This document shows, in pieces, positions 17,368 through 26,326 of a stretch of 57,208 nucleotides of DNA. This stretch comes from DASZPJ01 sp035550295 (GTDB taxonomy: Bacteria > Patescibacteriota > Saccharimonadia > Saccharimonadales > UBA4665), in NCBI GenBank assembly GCA_035550295.1, contig DASZPJ010000028.1, positions 1 through 57,208 of the forward strand, given 5' to 3'. Within the stretch, counting starts at the first letter, position 1, and every line of letters begins with the position of its first letter. The notes under the pieces were generated by a model. The model made no database searches. It was not told the origin of the DNA and saw only the letters and a program-made list of their open reading frames with translations. The position numbers were made by a program, and so were the translations under genes.

Positions 17368-20300
17368 TTAGTTCCCCGATGGCGACCAGTGCCAGGCTTC
17401 CGTTACTACCTTGGAGTGGTAGCCAAAATTGTCGGCATATTTATTTAACCAGTCCCAGATTGGATTGCCGGGATCAGAACACTGGCCGTTAATTGTTTTG
17501 TCGCACATATCAACGGAAAAGTCTATGGCCACTCCCATTTGATGGTTTGATGTTCCGGGTATAGCGACTGTAGCGGGATTACCAGCACTGCAGTCGGCGT
17601 TATCGGCGCAAAGTTTTTGTTGGTGGGCCATGCTTCGATAGCTACTTTTAGCCGATAGCTTTACTCCATCAGCCGCAGCTGCCTTTACCATAGACAACAC
17701 TGCTCCTGAGACTCGCGAATTTACTACGGCATTGCCAGCGCCACCAGTCACGCCGTAACCGCCATTACTTTCTTCTCCTGAGCTTGGCAAGTTAGGAATG
17801 GCACACAGTTTAATTTGTACCGGCTTACCACTCGTGTAGCCGGTATAGTTGCCAATGTCTTTAGTGCCGTCCGCACAGGCAACTGAAGTCGAATCTTTGT
17901 CCAGGTTGGCCATATCTATGTCAGAACCGGCCGTAGTAGTTGTGTCGCTACCACTATCATCAGCGCCATTGCCGGTGCTAATACCTTCATCGGTGCAGGA
18001 TTGGTCATCGCCATTGAAGCAGGCCATATCTTTCATATCGTGCGTGTCGTGGACAAACATCACGATGCGCTTCCAGTCTTGATTGCTAATTTTGTTGCAG
18101 TCCATGCCCTTGTCTGTGTATGGAGCGTCGTAAGGATCAACTTCAACTGGGTCGGACTGGGTGCCGGCGATCGGAATAACATCCCAAACATCCTGGCTGC
18201 TGTCGTAAGTCAAATCATTTTCAAAGCAGGCCTTGATGCGCTGCCTGTAGCCTGTGCTTCCATCACAGGCACCATACTCCGGACCCCTGGCTATCACGTT
18301 GCCGTTGTCGTCACGCTTCACACAGTTATTTTCAAAGTAGCTGCCTACATTGGTAGAGTTTTGGTATGGATTGGCTAAATCATCTTCGTTTAGCATGCTG
18401 TCGGGAATGCCGTATTGTGGGAATCCCCAAGGAAAATCGCCGCTCCAGCTGGTACTGTCCGCGGCTGATGCCCGTGGAATCAGCGCGCCAAAACCCTTGA
18501 GTAAAGAACCGCCGGTATTTAATAGACCATTGAGCGTTGATGATGCATTGGTGAACAAGCTAGGGCTAACGTCATCCGCCAAACGACCGGTTAAGGACCT
18601 ATAGTCCCTGGCGTCAAATATTCTGGCAAACATACTTTCATGCTCAAACTGTGCTTGTGCAACCTTATCCTGTGGGCTGACAATAGTCGATGTCGCTGAG
18701 CCAGTTATTGCAATTCCTCCTGCTCCAATGGCGGCCACATTGGCTAGTCCTCTAGCCCCAAAGGCCAGCAGGTTTCCCCCCAGAGGTCCACTAAATGCGT
18801 CAGCGGCTAGCTTGCCGGCCGTATGATTATTAATGAACCAGCCCAAAACCATGCCGCCAATCGGACCAAGCACATATTTTTGTAAGAACGCTTGGTCAGC
18901 AGCACCGGCACCTGCTTCCGCGACCCTTGTCGCGCTGGCAGCAGCTAATTCAGCCGCCGTCGTCCCGCCGTCGTCAAAGAAGTCCGTGACTAGCGATATC
19001 AAACCGACAAGAGTAACTCCAATTATTTGGCCATAAGGGTCGCAAATAACATGGTCTATGATAAAACCAGTGGCATGAGGAATTGCGCTACTCACACCAA
19101 CAGTACCGCTAGTGACCAAGGCAGTTAAGAATGCATCCGCTACACTAGTCAGTTCGTCGGCCGTAGTGTGCTGGCTGAAAGCTTGCCGATCCTCGGACGG
19201 CAAGTCATTTACGTATTTATTGTCACTACCAATTGCCGGCGAGTTTCCCTGTAATGCTTGCATGGCCGCCGCCGAAAATACCGGATTTCCGTTTTTGTCG
19301 ATAAGGCTAGATGCGAAGCCATTGACCTGGTCGGCGGTTAAGCCACCTGTACCGTTTTCTATTTGTGAGGCCCTTGCCAGGGCATCGGCGGCATGAATCT
19401 CTGCTGGTGCCTGAACCGCGTAATAATCAAGTGTGGGAATTTCAGGGCCTACCTGACGAATAACACAAGCCGCCTCGACCATGATTGCCAAGCCAGCGCT
19501 GGCAAATTTTTTATATCTGTCACCCTTCTGTTGTTTGTTAACAGCTTCAGTTACCTTTTCCCCCTCAATGCCAGCTTTAACTTTCGTGCCGGCCGTTTTC
19601 CCATCCTCGTCAGCTTGGACGGCTTTTTTGCTCTCATCTTCCTCTGACTCTCCTGGGCTAAGCCGCCCAAGTCCTTTTTGAATCGCGTTTTGCACAATAT
19701 ACGAGAACGGATGGAAAAGCTTTGAGCCTAAACCAAAAAATTTACCTACTTGGCGCGCTTTCAAGCCGGCAGAAATCTTGCCTCTGCCAAGCAGCCCTAT
19801 TTGTCCCTGCTTCGACAATTTATATATTTGGCCCAGATCGAACTTTCTCGTGTTCAATCGCCATTTTGTAACTTTCCCGCCGGAGCTGATCTCCGCCGGC
19901 CTAAGGTCGTCTGGACTTATCTGTAAGCCGTCGGTACTTAGTGTGCCAGCCATAAATTCCCTGAATTCTTCGTTAGACATGTTCTCGGCATGCGGAAAAG
20001 TTTTTTGCAACTTTGCGCGATCAAGCGCTACAGACGTTGGCCTAAGAAGCAAGTTCTTGCCTTCAAATGACATTCCGGCAGCGTCTAGGTCAGCGAGCAC
20101 TTTGGTGGCTGTGCGGGCACCAACAACGCCCATTCGCGTATAGCGGTAATCACCAGTCCTTAAGGCCCGCGCAAATTCAATCATGCTAGTAGAGCGGTCT
20201 GTAGAATCGCCTTCTACTTTTGAAAAAGGATGTTCGAGAGTTTCGGCCAAGTGGATGAGCTGCAAGGGCCCGGTAGTGATGACGGTAGCAATGATGCCAC

Positions 20301-20670
20301 CACCAGTTATTATCGTGGCAATCGTACCACTTATGGCGAACTGTTTGCGTCGCTTGGTGCTGAAGAAAAAGCCGCGTAAGCCGCGCCTGCCACCAACGTC
20401 GGGGTTGTAGAGACTGTCCGGTTCTTCGGCATCTTGCAACTCGTCTTTACTGGCAGCTTTCCTTCTGGGCGTAGCCACACCAGAACCAAGGCTACCGGCG
20501 ACCTCGCTGTCACGGAGTTTTTGGCGGTCGATGTTGGCGTCTTCTTGTGACGAGTCAGCTACATTGTCGGGATTTTCGAGAAAATCAAACAGATCGTCAG
20601 CATGTTTCTGACCAGGATTCAGCTCTTCGTCGTCTTTTTGATCCGGTCGCTCCAACAGGTCGTTTGCCAT
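17368..20670 (-). CDS. Large membrane protein with C-terminal VanY-like M15 peptidase
   Basis: An 1100-residue protein. Residues 1-110 are acidic and probably cytoplasmic. A transmembrane helix lies near 112-140 (AISGTIATIITGGGIIATVI), with further hydrophobic stretches around 390-410, 525-560 and 600-660. The C-terminal 150 residues form a VanY-type zinc carboxypeptidase: SSYRSMAHQQKLC, then SNHQMGVAIDFS (His, Asp) and EAWHWSP (Glu-x-x-His). All expected ligands are present. It follows virB4 in the operon and may take the place of the lytic transglycosylase (VirB1) of classical type IV systems. The central 700 residues are not recognised and could be a channel-lining or VirB6/VirB10-like element. 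Confidence 0.75.
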   Translation of the reverse strand: MANDLLERPDQKDDEELNPGQKHADDLFDFLENPDNVADSSQEDANIDRQKLRDSEVAGSLGSGVATPRRKAASKDELQDAEEPDSLYNPDVGGRRGLRGFFFSTKRRKQFAISGTIATIITGGGIIATVITTGPLQLIHLAETLEHPFSKVEGDSTDRSTSMIEFARALRTGDYRYTRMGVVGARTATKVLADLDAAGMSFEGKNLLLRPTSVALDRAKLQKTFPHAENMSNEEFREFMAGTLSTDGLQISPDDLRPAEISSGGKVTKWRLNTRKFDLGQIYKLSKQGQIGLLGRGKISAGLKARQVGKFFGLGSKLFHPFSYIVQNAIQKGLGRLSPGESEEDESKKAVQADEDGKTAGTKVKAGIEGEKVTEAVNKQQKGDRYKKFASAGLAIMVEAACVIRQVGPEIPTLDYYAVQAPAEIHAADALARASQIENGTGGLTADQVNGFASSLIDKNGNPVFSAAAMQALQGNSPAIGSDNKYVNDLPSEDRQAFSQHTTADELTSVADAFLTALVTSGTVGVSSAIPHATGFIIDHVICDPYGQIIGVTLVGLISLVTDFFDDGGTTAAELAAASATRVAEAGAGAADQAFLQKYVLGPIGGMVLGWFINNHTAGKLAADAFSGPLGGNLLAFGARGLANVAAIGAGGIAITGSATSTIVSPQDKVAQAQFEHESMFARIFDARDYRSLTGRLADDVSPSLFTNASSTLNGLLNTGGSLLKGFGALIPRASAADSTSWSGDFPWGFPQYGIPDSMLNEDDLANPYQNSTNVGSYFENNCVKRDDNGNVIARGPEYGACDGSTGYRQRIKACFENDLTYDSSQDVWDVIPIAGTQSDPVEVDPYDAPYTDKGMDCNKISNQDWKRIVMFVHDTHDMKDMACFNGDDQSCTDEGISTGNGADDSGSDTTTTAGSDIDMANLDKDSTSVACADGTKDIGNYTGYTSGKPVQIKLCAIPNLPSSGEESNGGYGVTGGAGNAVVNSRVSGAVLSMVKAAAADGVKLSAKSSYRSMAHQQKLCADNADCSAGNPATVAIPGTSNHQMGVAIDFSVDMCDKTINGQCSDPGNPIWDWLNKYADNFGYHSKVVTEAWHWSPSGN

Positions 20671-20736
20671 CTTGGTTTTACCTTAAACCCATTATGGTTA
20701 CATTATACCCCAGAGCCGTCAGATGTACCTGAGAGC

Positions 20737-22704
20737 CTAAGTGGCTGTGCCCGGGCCGAGGCGGTTGCCGAGGTCAATCGTGCCTTGCGGCGCGTCAAAG
20801 CTGCCAGCGCTCGGGCCAACTGGCGAGCCATTGCCCACGGCCGCTGCGTCAATTTGGTCAAGTACCCGGATTGAATCAGGATTCGTGGTGATCAAAGCCG
20901 TTTCGGTTGGACTGGCGACGACTTGCAGGTGGACGTGGCTTTGACCGGCAAAGAATAGTCCCTGCCCGACCGGGAACTGGCTGAGACGTTTGCGTTCCTC
21001 GCTGGTCAATTTGAATACGTCAGTCAGTACGTCAACGGCGGTCGAAGATTGCTTCAAAAGGAACTGCATTGAAGCGTTGGCCACAATTGCCCGGCCAAGC
21101 CGGGAGCCCATGAAGTCTTCAACGTCCTGGGTGATAGTGGTGATGCCGAGGTTGTATTTACGGGCGCGTTTGGCAAGGCTGAACAAGAAGTTAGCCGAAT
21201 CTTCGTACTTCATCAGCTGCCAGGCTTCATCGACAACCAGCATGCGGCGCTTCTGGTCAGCTTTGGTTTTGTTCCAGATGTAATTCAGCACGATGTACAT
21301 GGCGACTGGCCGCAGCTCATCTTCCAAATCGCGCAGGTTGAAGACGACCATCGGGTTGTTGATATCCACATTGCTTTGCTGGCTGAAGATGCCGGCGAAG
21401 GTACCGCTGGTGTATTTGCGCAGGCGTTGGGCCAATTGCGGACCAGTGCCCCCCATGTGCAGCAGCGTGTCGTAGAGGTCGTTGATGGTTGGCGGGATGG
21501 CGTTTTGGGTAAGCGGGTCGCTGGTGATGCCGACACGGGCGTAGGTTTCAATCAATGCCGCGTCCAAATCGGCCTCTTCACTCGGTGCCAGGGCGGGCAT
21601 GATGGCTTGGCCAGCTCCAGCTTGCATCTGGGCTTGGGCGCCACCCATCATCAAACGCAGTAGCCCGTGCAAAGTAATCAAGTTGCTACGCAGGGCATTG
21701 TCGGCTTCGTCGGAATCCACCACTTTTGGCAGGTCAAATGGATTGATCCGTGTGCTGGAGTTCAAACTTAGGCGAACATAAGCACCGCCAACGGCGTCGC
21801 ACATCCGCTGGTATTCGTTTTCCGGGTCGATGATGAAGATCTCGGTGCCCATCATCATGCTGCGCAGGGCTTCCAATTTCACGGTGAAAGACTTACCGGC
21901 ACCGGACTTGGCGAAGACCACGGCGTTGCCGTTTTCCAAAGTAAAGCGGTCAAAAATGACCAGGCCGGAGTTGTGCATGTTGATGCCATACAAGATGCCG
22001 TTGTCTTGGCTCAGGTCAGCACTGGTAAACGGAAAGCTGGTAGATAAAGCGCCGGTGCTCATGTTGCGGCGAATTTGAAGTTGGTCCTCCAGTTGCGGCA
22101 CGGTGCTTGCGAGCCCCTGCTCTTGCTGGCTGGTGGCTGGCTTGCTGTAAACCAACTGCTGGCCGAGCATTGACTCGACTTTGTGGGCAACATATTCCAA
22201 CTCGTCCATGCTGCCGGCGTATAGCGTGAAGTAAAAGCCGAAGCGGAAGAAACGCTCCTCGCCAACCTGCAATTTGTCGCGCATTTCTTCGGCGTCGAGG
22301 ATGGCGGCTTGTTTAGCCGGATCACGGACACGGCCTTTCTCGGAATCAATCTGGATGCCGGCTTCCAGCGTCGTCACTTTTTTACGCAAGTTGTCCAGCA
22401 CTACCTGGCTTTCCACCGGATAAATGTACAGGCTCATGTCGGCGACCTCGTCCACATTGACCATGCTGCTGATCCAACCTGTATATAGCTGGCGTGGATA
22501 GCCATAAACATAGTAGGTGCGGGCAAAACGGGTGCCGATCTGGAAGTGGCTGGCCTGGAACTCTAATGAACTTGGCGCCACAAAATCACGCAGTGCGGTG
22601 ATGCCTTTTTGGAAGGCCGTTTGGACTTCCATTTCCTCACGCTGCCGCTGGGCTTGGGCAATGGCGACCGGGTCCAGCGGCGGCTGTTTGCTTCTGCCGA
22701 ACAT
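20737..22704 (-). CDS. virB4: Type IV secretion ATPase VirB4
   Basis: Motor ATPase of a type IV secretion-like machine, membrane associated and acting in pilus assembly or substrate transfer. The 655-residue protein has a VirB4/TrbE-type N-terminal region (about 40-215) and a RecA-like ATPase domain. Walker A is FAKSGAGKSF at about 264-273 and Walker B is MLVVDEAWQL at about 488-497, followed by ITTITQDVEDF, the conserved VirB4 C-terminal motif. It is flanked upstream by a TraC-like protein (109-bp gap with a repeat) and downstream by the M15 fusion protein. Confidence 0.93.
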   Translation of the reverse strand: MFGRSKQPPLDPVAIAQAQRQREEMEVQTAFQKGITALRDFVAPSSLEFQASHFQIGTRFARTYYVYGYPRQLYTGWISSMVNVDEVADMSLYIYPVESQVVLDNLRKKVTTLEAGIQIDSEKGRVRDPAKQAAILDAEEMRDKLQVGEERFFRFGFYFTLYAGSMDELEYVAHKVESMLGQQLVYSKPATSQQEQGLASTVPQLEDQLQIRRNMSTGALSTSFPFTSADLSQDNGILYGINMHNSGLVIFDRFTLENGNAVVFAKSGAGKSFTVKLEALRSMMMGTEIFIIDPENEYQRMCDAVGGAYVRLSLNSSTRINPFDLPKVVDSDEADNALRSNLITLHGLLRLMMGGAQAQMQAGAGQAIMPALAPSEEADLDAALIETYARVGITSDPLTQNAIPPTINDLYDTLLHMGGTGPQLAQRLRKYTSGTFAGIFSQQSNVDINNPMVVFNLRDLEDELRPVAMYIVLNYIWNKTKADQKRRMLVVDEAWQLMKYEDSANFLFSLAKRARKYNLGITTITQDVEDFMGSRLGRAIVANASMQFLLKQSSTAVDVLTDVFKLTSEERKRLSQFPVGQGLFFAGQSHVHLQVVASPTETALITTNPDSIRVLDQIDAAAVGNGSPVGPSAGSFDAPQGTIDLGNRLGPGTAT

Positions 22705-22730
22705 CAGCTTTTTCCTCCGGTTAGCAATAG

Positions 22731-22758
22731 TTCTTGGTTCCTGGTTCTTGGTTCTTGG
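22731..22758. repeat. Short AAGAACC-type tandem repeat in virB4 leader
   Basis: About four imperfect copies of a 7-8 bp unit (TTCTTGG/TTCCTGG on plus) lie in the gap between the TraC-like gene and virB4, followed by inverted AAGAAC units. A similar repeat with CTAGAACC units occurs inside tsaD at 46869-46895. Confidence 0.7.
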
Positions 22759-22813
22759 AAAGCTACAGCCAGCCGGCTAAGTCCAAGAACAAAGAACGAA
22801 TAGCTAAGAACGA

Positions 22814-23920
22814 TCACTGCAGTTCTCCTTGCAAATGAGCTTTTGGAGCTGTGCCTTCGCCTTTTGTCACAACGTCGGAAGTCAGGCTGCCAAAGTTTTT
22901 GAGTTCCTGGCGGGTTGCAGTGTCCGGGTTGTAGGTGTCGTAGTACAGCTCGATCAGCTCCTGGGTGTCTAGCGGCAAGCCTTGGATGCCACACTGCTGC
23001 AGTCCGGCCAGCACTGACTGGACGCGATTACGCAGCTCGTCTTTGGCTTTCTCCAGGTCGGCTTCATTAATTACCACGTGTTGTTCTGTTTTATCAAAAA
23101 TTTTGGTTATACCGGCCAGGAAGTTCTTGTTTTGGGTTAAAATCTGTTGGGTTTCAATTACTGGGTAGTATGGGATAACCACGTAAAAATTCTTGTCCAT
23201 AATGTTGGTTTCCTGGCTGAGGGCGTCCATGTAGTCGATGTAATCTTCCATCAGCATGGCCAGCAACATGTTGTCGTGTTCCGATCGAATCTTGTCTAGT
23301 TTTTCAATGTATGGCCGCAAGTCGACCCGGCGTGAACGAATGAAGATTTGGATCGGGAAGTACAGCGAGTTCAAAAAGCCCTGGTAGCTATACTCGACAG
23401 CCTCCTGCTCTTGCGGGCTCATCAGGTCGAAGTTAATGCTTTTGACCATCAAGACAGAACGGAAACTGCCGTCGTTCATGATGACGATACCATCGCGAAT
23501 TTCGGCAATCTGCAGCGTGTTCTGAGTGCTGTTGACATTAGTCTTCGGTGTGACTGCGCCCGGGACTGGCGCTATACCGCTAACCGGCGGAGTCGGAGGC
23601 AGGCCACCAGTAGTTGGAGTTACCAAGGTGTCAGGCGCGATGCCTGCTGGCGTCGATGCATAGGCTGCCGGTGCTGGTGGCAGAGGTACGGTGGCAGCTG
23701 GCGCGGTTGCTGGCTCAGCGGCTGGTGCTGGTGCTACACCGGTAACTGAGCCTTCCGGCAGAGCACTGGCTGCATACACGGTTGGTGCCAAACCGGTTCG
23801 CGGGTCAGCCGCACTGACAATTGCCGGCGGCACATACGGGGCGGCCGGAGCGTTAGGGTCAGCGGGCGCCCCAGCTGGGCTGACCATAGCGCCAGGTTGC
23901 AGCGGGTCATTAGGATTCAC
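22814..23920 (-). CDS. TraC-like component of type IV secretion system
   Basis: A 368-residue protein. Residues 1-125 are a Pro/Ala-rich, probably disordered region. From about 135, IAEIRDGIVIMNDGSFRSVL starts a TraC/VirB4 N-terminal-like domain with NFDLMSPQEQEAVEYSYQGF and FPIQIFIRSRRVDLRPYI. It has no Walker motifs, so it cannot hydrolyse ATP and probably partners VirB4. From memory, patescibacterial loci commonly encode such a separate protein beside VirB4, so this looks like a normal split rather than a broken gene. It lies downstream of the PrgI-like gene on the same strand. Confidence 0.75.
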   Translation of the reverse strand: MNPNDPLQPGAMVSPAGAPADPNAPAAPYVPPAIVSAADPRTGLAPTVYAASALPEGSVTGVAPAPAAEPATAPAATVPLPPAPAAYASTPAGIAPDTLVTPTTGGLPPTPPVSGIAPVPGAVTPKTNVNSTQNTLQIAEIRDGIVIMNDGSFRSVLMVKSINFDLMSPQEQEAVEYSYQGFLNSLYFPIQIFIRSRRVDLRPYIEKLDKIRSEHDNMLLAMLMEDYIDYMDALSQETNIMDKNFYVVIPYYPVIETQQILTQNKNFLAGITKIFDKTEQHVVINEADLEKAKDELRNRVQSVLAGLQQCGIQGLPLDTQELIELYYDTYNPDTATRQELKNFGSLTSDVVTKGEGTAPKAHLQGELQ

Positions 23921-23983
23921 CGCTGTCCGCCTTTGATTGAAAATTCCATATCGCTACCCACCATACGGCTAATTAATTGTCTG

Positions 23984-25057
23984 TTAGTGTAGTGCAACAA
24001 CAACCTCATCATCACCCTTACTTTTATGTGCTTCACGGGCTAGTGTTGCCACGTCGAGATCGTTGTTGTTCGCCAGGGACAGTATAGCAGGATCGGCTGG
24101 AGGGGGACTAGGTACAGGAGACGCAGGTGCTGGAGTCGCAGCAGCTGGATGGCTAGGCTGCAGAACCGGTAAATGTCCATAAGCAACTTGGGCGTTAGTT
24201 GGCGACGCTTTGATATGAGCCAACAGGGCCTGTTCTTCGTTGGTTGGATCAACGGCTGACGGGGCGGCAACTTGAACGGTCGGTAGCGAGCCGGGGTTCA
24301 TAAACCAATAGTCAGCCTGGGCTTGTGGATTAGCCGGATTGCCAGCCGGCGCAGCCGGTGCTGGCGGCAATGGGATGGTGGCTGGCTGGGCTGGTGCTGC
24401 CACGGGTGTTTGGGCAGCGGCCTGGGCGCTAATTTGATCGACCAGTTCCTGTCGGTGGGCTTCGGCTGATTGGTACATCATGTTTGTGAGCTGCTGGGCC
24501 GAGGCGGTGTTAGTGTCCATGATGTCGTCCGGCAAAGGATCATCCACCACTTGCTGGGGCGTTGCCACGGTGCTGGCGGCAACCAAGCGGTCAGATGTGG
24601 CATCGACGTTAGCAAAGCCAGGCGTGTCCAGGTTCTTTACTGCCCAGCCACGGGTGTCGATGGTATTGGCCAAGGCTTTCAGGCGGCTTTTGACCTCTGT
24701 TTGGGTTAAACCATCGGTATACACACGCTCGACTTTTTTAGGAGCCGTAACCGTCACCAAATCTTTCATGCCGGTTTGGTCCCACAAACGTTTGCGCGGT
24801 TTGAACCAAAAACGGAACTTAGCCAAGGCCCAGACTTCAGTCGGCTGGTCGCGGCCAAACGGCACCGCAAAAAACCCGGTCAGCAGCGTGGGCGGACCGA
24901 ACAGCAACAGCATAAACGGCACACCTTTGACTACCAAAATGAAGTCTATGTAAATCAAAAAAGCCGTGATCAAGGCAAACACAAACTGCCGCAGGGTGAG
25001 CGGCCCGAGGATGTGGTCTTCAGCCTCAATGTCCTGGATCAATTTATATGTAGCCAT
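23984..25057 (-). CDS. PrgI-family membrane protein
   Basis: PrgI-like inner-membrane protein, a VirB3-like partner of VirB4 in Gram-positive type IV systems. The N-terminus (ATYKLIQDIEAEDHILGPLT) and two adjacent transmembrane helices at about 26-68 fit the family, followed by a conserved PFGRDQPTEVWALAKFRFW stretch. The C-terminal 200 residues are an unusual Pro/Ala/Gln-rich extension; the PrgI core alone is about 110 residues. It precedes the TraC-like and virB4 genes. Confidence 0.8.
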   Translation of the reverse strand: MATYKLIQDIEAEDHILGPLTLRQFVFALITAFLIYIDFILVVKGVPFMLLLFGPPTLLTGFFAVPFGRDQPTEVWALAKFRFWFKPRKRLWDQTGMKDLVTVTAPKKVERVYTDGLTQTEVKSRLKALANTIDTRGWAVKNLDTPGFANVDATSDRLVAASTVATPQQVVDDPLPDDIMDTNTASAQQLTNMMYQSAEAHRQELVDQISAQAAAQTPVAAPAQPATIPLPPAPAAPAGNPANPQAQADYWFMNPGSLPTVQVAAPSAVDPTNEEQALLAHIKASPTNAQVAYGHLPVLQPSHPAAATPAPASPVPSPPPADPAILSLANNNDLDVATLAREAHKSKGDDEVVVALH

Positions 25058-25099
25058 TGCTACATATAATTATATCGTAAAACTTAAGAAGTTTGGGAG

Positions 25100-26221
25100 T
25101 TAGCGACGGCGCCTGCCGCCAGTTCGCCTGGCTGCGGCTGGTGTTGACTTGCCTGCGTCGGGTTTAGCTGGCTTTTTGGCAGCTTCTTCTTCAGCCTTTT
25201 TGCGGCGTTCTTGCTCAGCCAAAAACTCTTGCATGGCGGTCATCACCACAGGTTTTTCTAGGGTGGCCTTACCCTTATTCTGTAATTGTAGTTCGGCCCA
25301 AAAACCAGACATAAGCTTTTTATAAGCTTCTTTATATTCAGGGCCGGCATATCCTACACCCTGCGGCAACAAGTCCTCTATTTTAGGCGGCTTTGTCCGG
25401 AGGTTTATAAGCGGAGTGTTATCAACTTTAAGGGCGCCCTTTGTCATTTCATATATCCTGTCTTGTAACGACTTAGACTGGTTGTAATCAGCTTCAACTG
25501 GGTATTCTTTCCACCTGTCACGTGCTTTCATGATCGTCTCAATAGGTGGCAATGTAGAATGCCCGTCATAACGATGATGATGGTTATGGCTATGAGACTG
25601 GTTGTAGCTAATTAACATGCGCAATTTGCCATCATCACAAAAGAACACGCCATTAGTGAATTGCATACTACTAAGGTAGCCAATAAGGTATCCCCTTATT
25701 TTCCTTCCATTTTCGTCGCGAATGTAAGGATCTGCGTTGTGGTCTTTTTGGTGTTGGCGCTCTTGCCTGTTACCGGGATGCACGGCGTGGGCGGTAACGT
25801 CGGTATGCATCATTTCATCGGCACCAGGCCACACATACTCAACCTCACCAGTTTTTGGGTCTTTAATTTTTTGTTTATTGGCATCAGCCACTTCTTTTAG
25901 CCTGCCTAAAAACGCAAACATATCAGGCGACACGTACCCCGCCGGATCAACACCGCTAGGATCTTTATAGACTTCAGGCAAAATGTCTACAAGATCTTGG
26001 ATGGCGCGCTCTTTTGCGGCTTCACCTTCTGGGCGTGGATATTTGGCATCAAGCCTTTCGTGCAGAGCTGTCAGTTTTTCGTACATCACGTCGTGCAAGT
26101 TTGCACCCAGCGCTTCAGGGTCAAGGCCTATCATCCGGGCGGCTACCGTCGTACCGATATACTCGGCATAGGCCGCATCACGGTCAAGATTAGGGTTAGG
26201 GTATCTGTTTTGGGGAATCAC
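25100..26221 (-). CDS. Uncharacterised protein of secretion locus, His-rich patch and basic tail
   Basis: A 373-residue soluble-looking protein with no recognised domain, signal peptide or membrane helix. It has a His-rich segment (SHSHNHHHRYDGHS, about 211-224), several acidic-aromatic motifs, and a Lys/Glu helix leading to a very basic end (RRTGGRRRR). The start is GTG. A TATACT -10 box ends six bases before it, so the message may be leaderless and the gene may have its own promoter inside the locus. Location between the VirB6-like and PrgI-like genes suggests a cytoplasmic accessory or a substrate. That is inference. Confidence 0.65.
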   Translation of the reverse strand: MIPQNRYPNPNLDRDAAYAEYIGTTVAARMIGLDPEALGANLHDVMYEKLTALHERLDAKYPRPEGEAAKERAIQDLVDILPEVYKDPSGVDPAGYVSPDMFAFLGRLKEVADANKQKIKDPKTGEVEYVWPGADEMMHTDVTAHAVHPGNRQERQHQKDHNADPYIRDENGRKIRGYLIGYLSSMQFTNGVFFCDDGKLRMLISYNQSHSHNHHHRYDGHSTLPPIETIMKARDRWKEYPVEADYNQSKSLQDRIYEMTKGALKVDNTPLINLRTKPPKIEDLLPQGVGYAGPEYKEAYKKLMSGFWAELQLQNKGKATLEKPVVMTAMQEFLAEQERRKKAEEEAAKKPAKPDAGKSTPAAARRTGGRRRR

Positions 26222-26227
26222 ATTATA

Positions 26228-26233
26228 AGTATA
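26228..26233 (-). promoter_or_regulatory. -10 box of the 373-residue protein gene
   Basis: On the minus strand TATACT is followed by TATAAT and then the GTG start, placing transcription start on or near the start codon. Confidence 0.5.
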
Positions 26234-26326
26234 GCATAAAAGATGTAAAAAAGCAATACCTTTAACCCATTATTCGACTCCTCTAGCTGTGTGTAAAAGC
26301 GAACCAGTACGTTAAGTAAACTAGGC

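Noticed and set aside
22705..22813. Recent disruption of virB4 by a repeat
   Set aside because: Both neighbouring genes have complete, well-formed ends, and separate TraC-like and VirB4 genes appear normal for this group.
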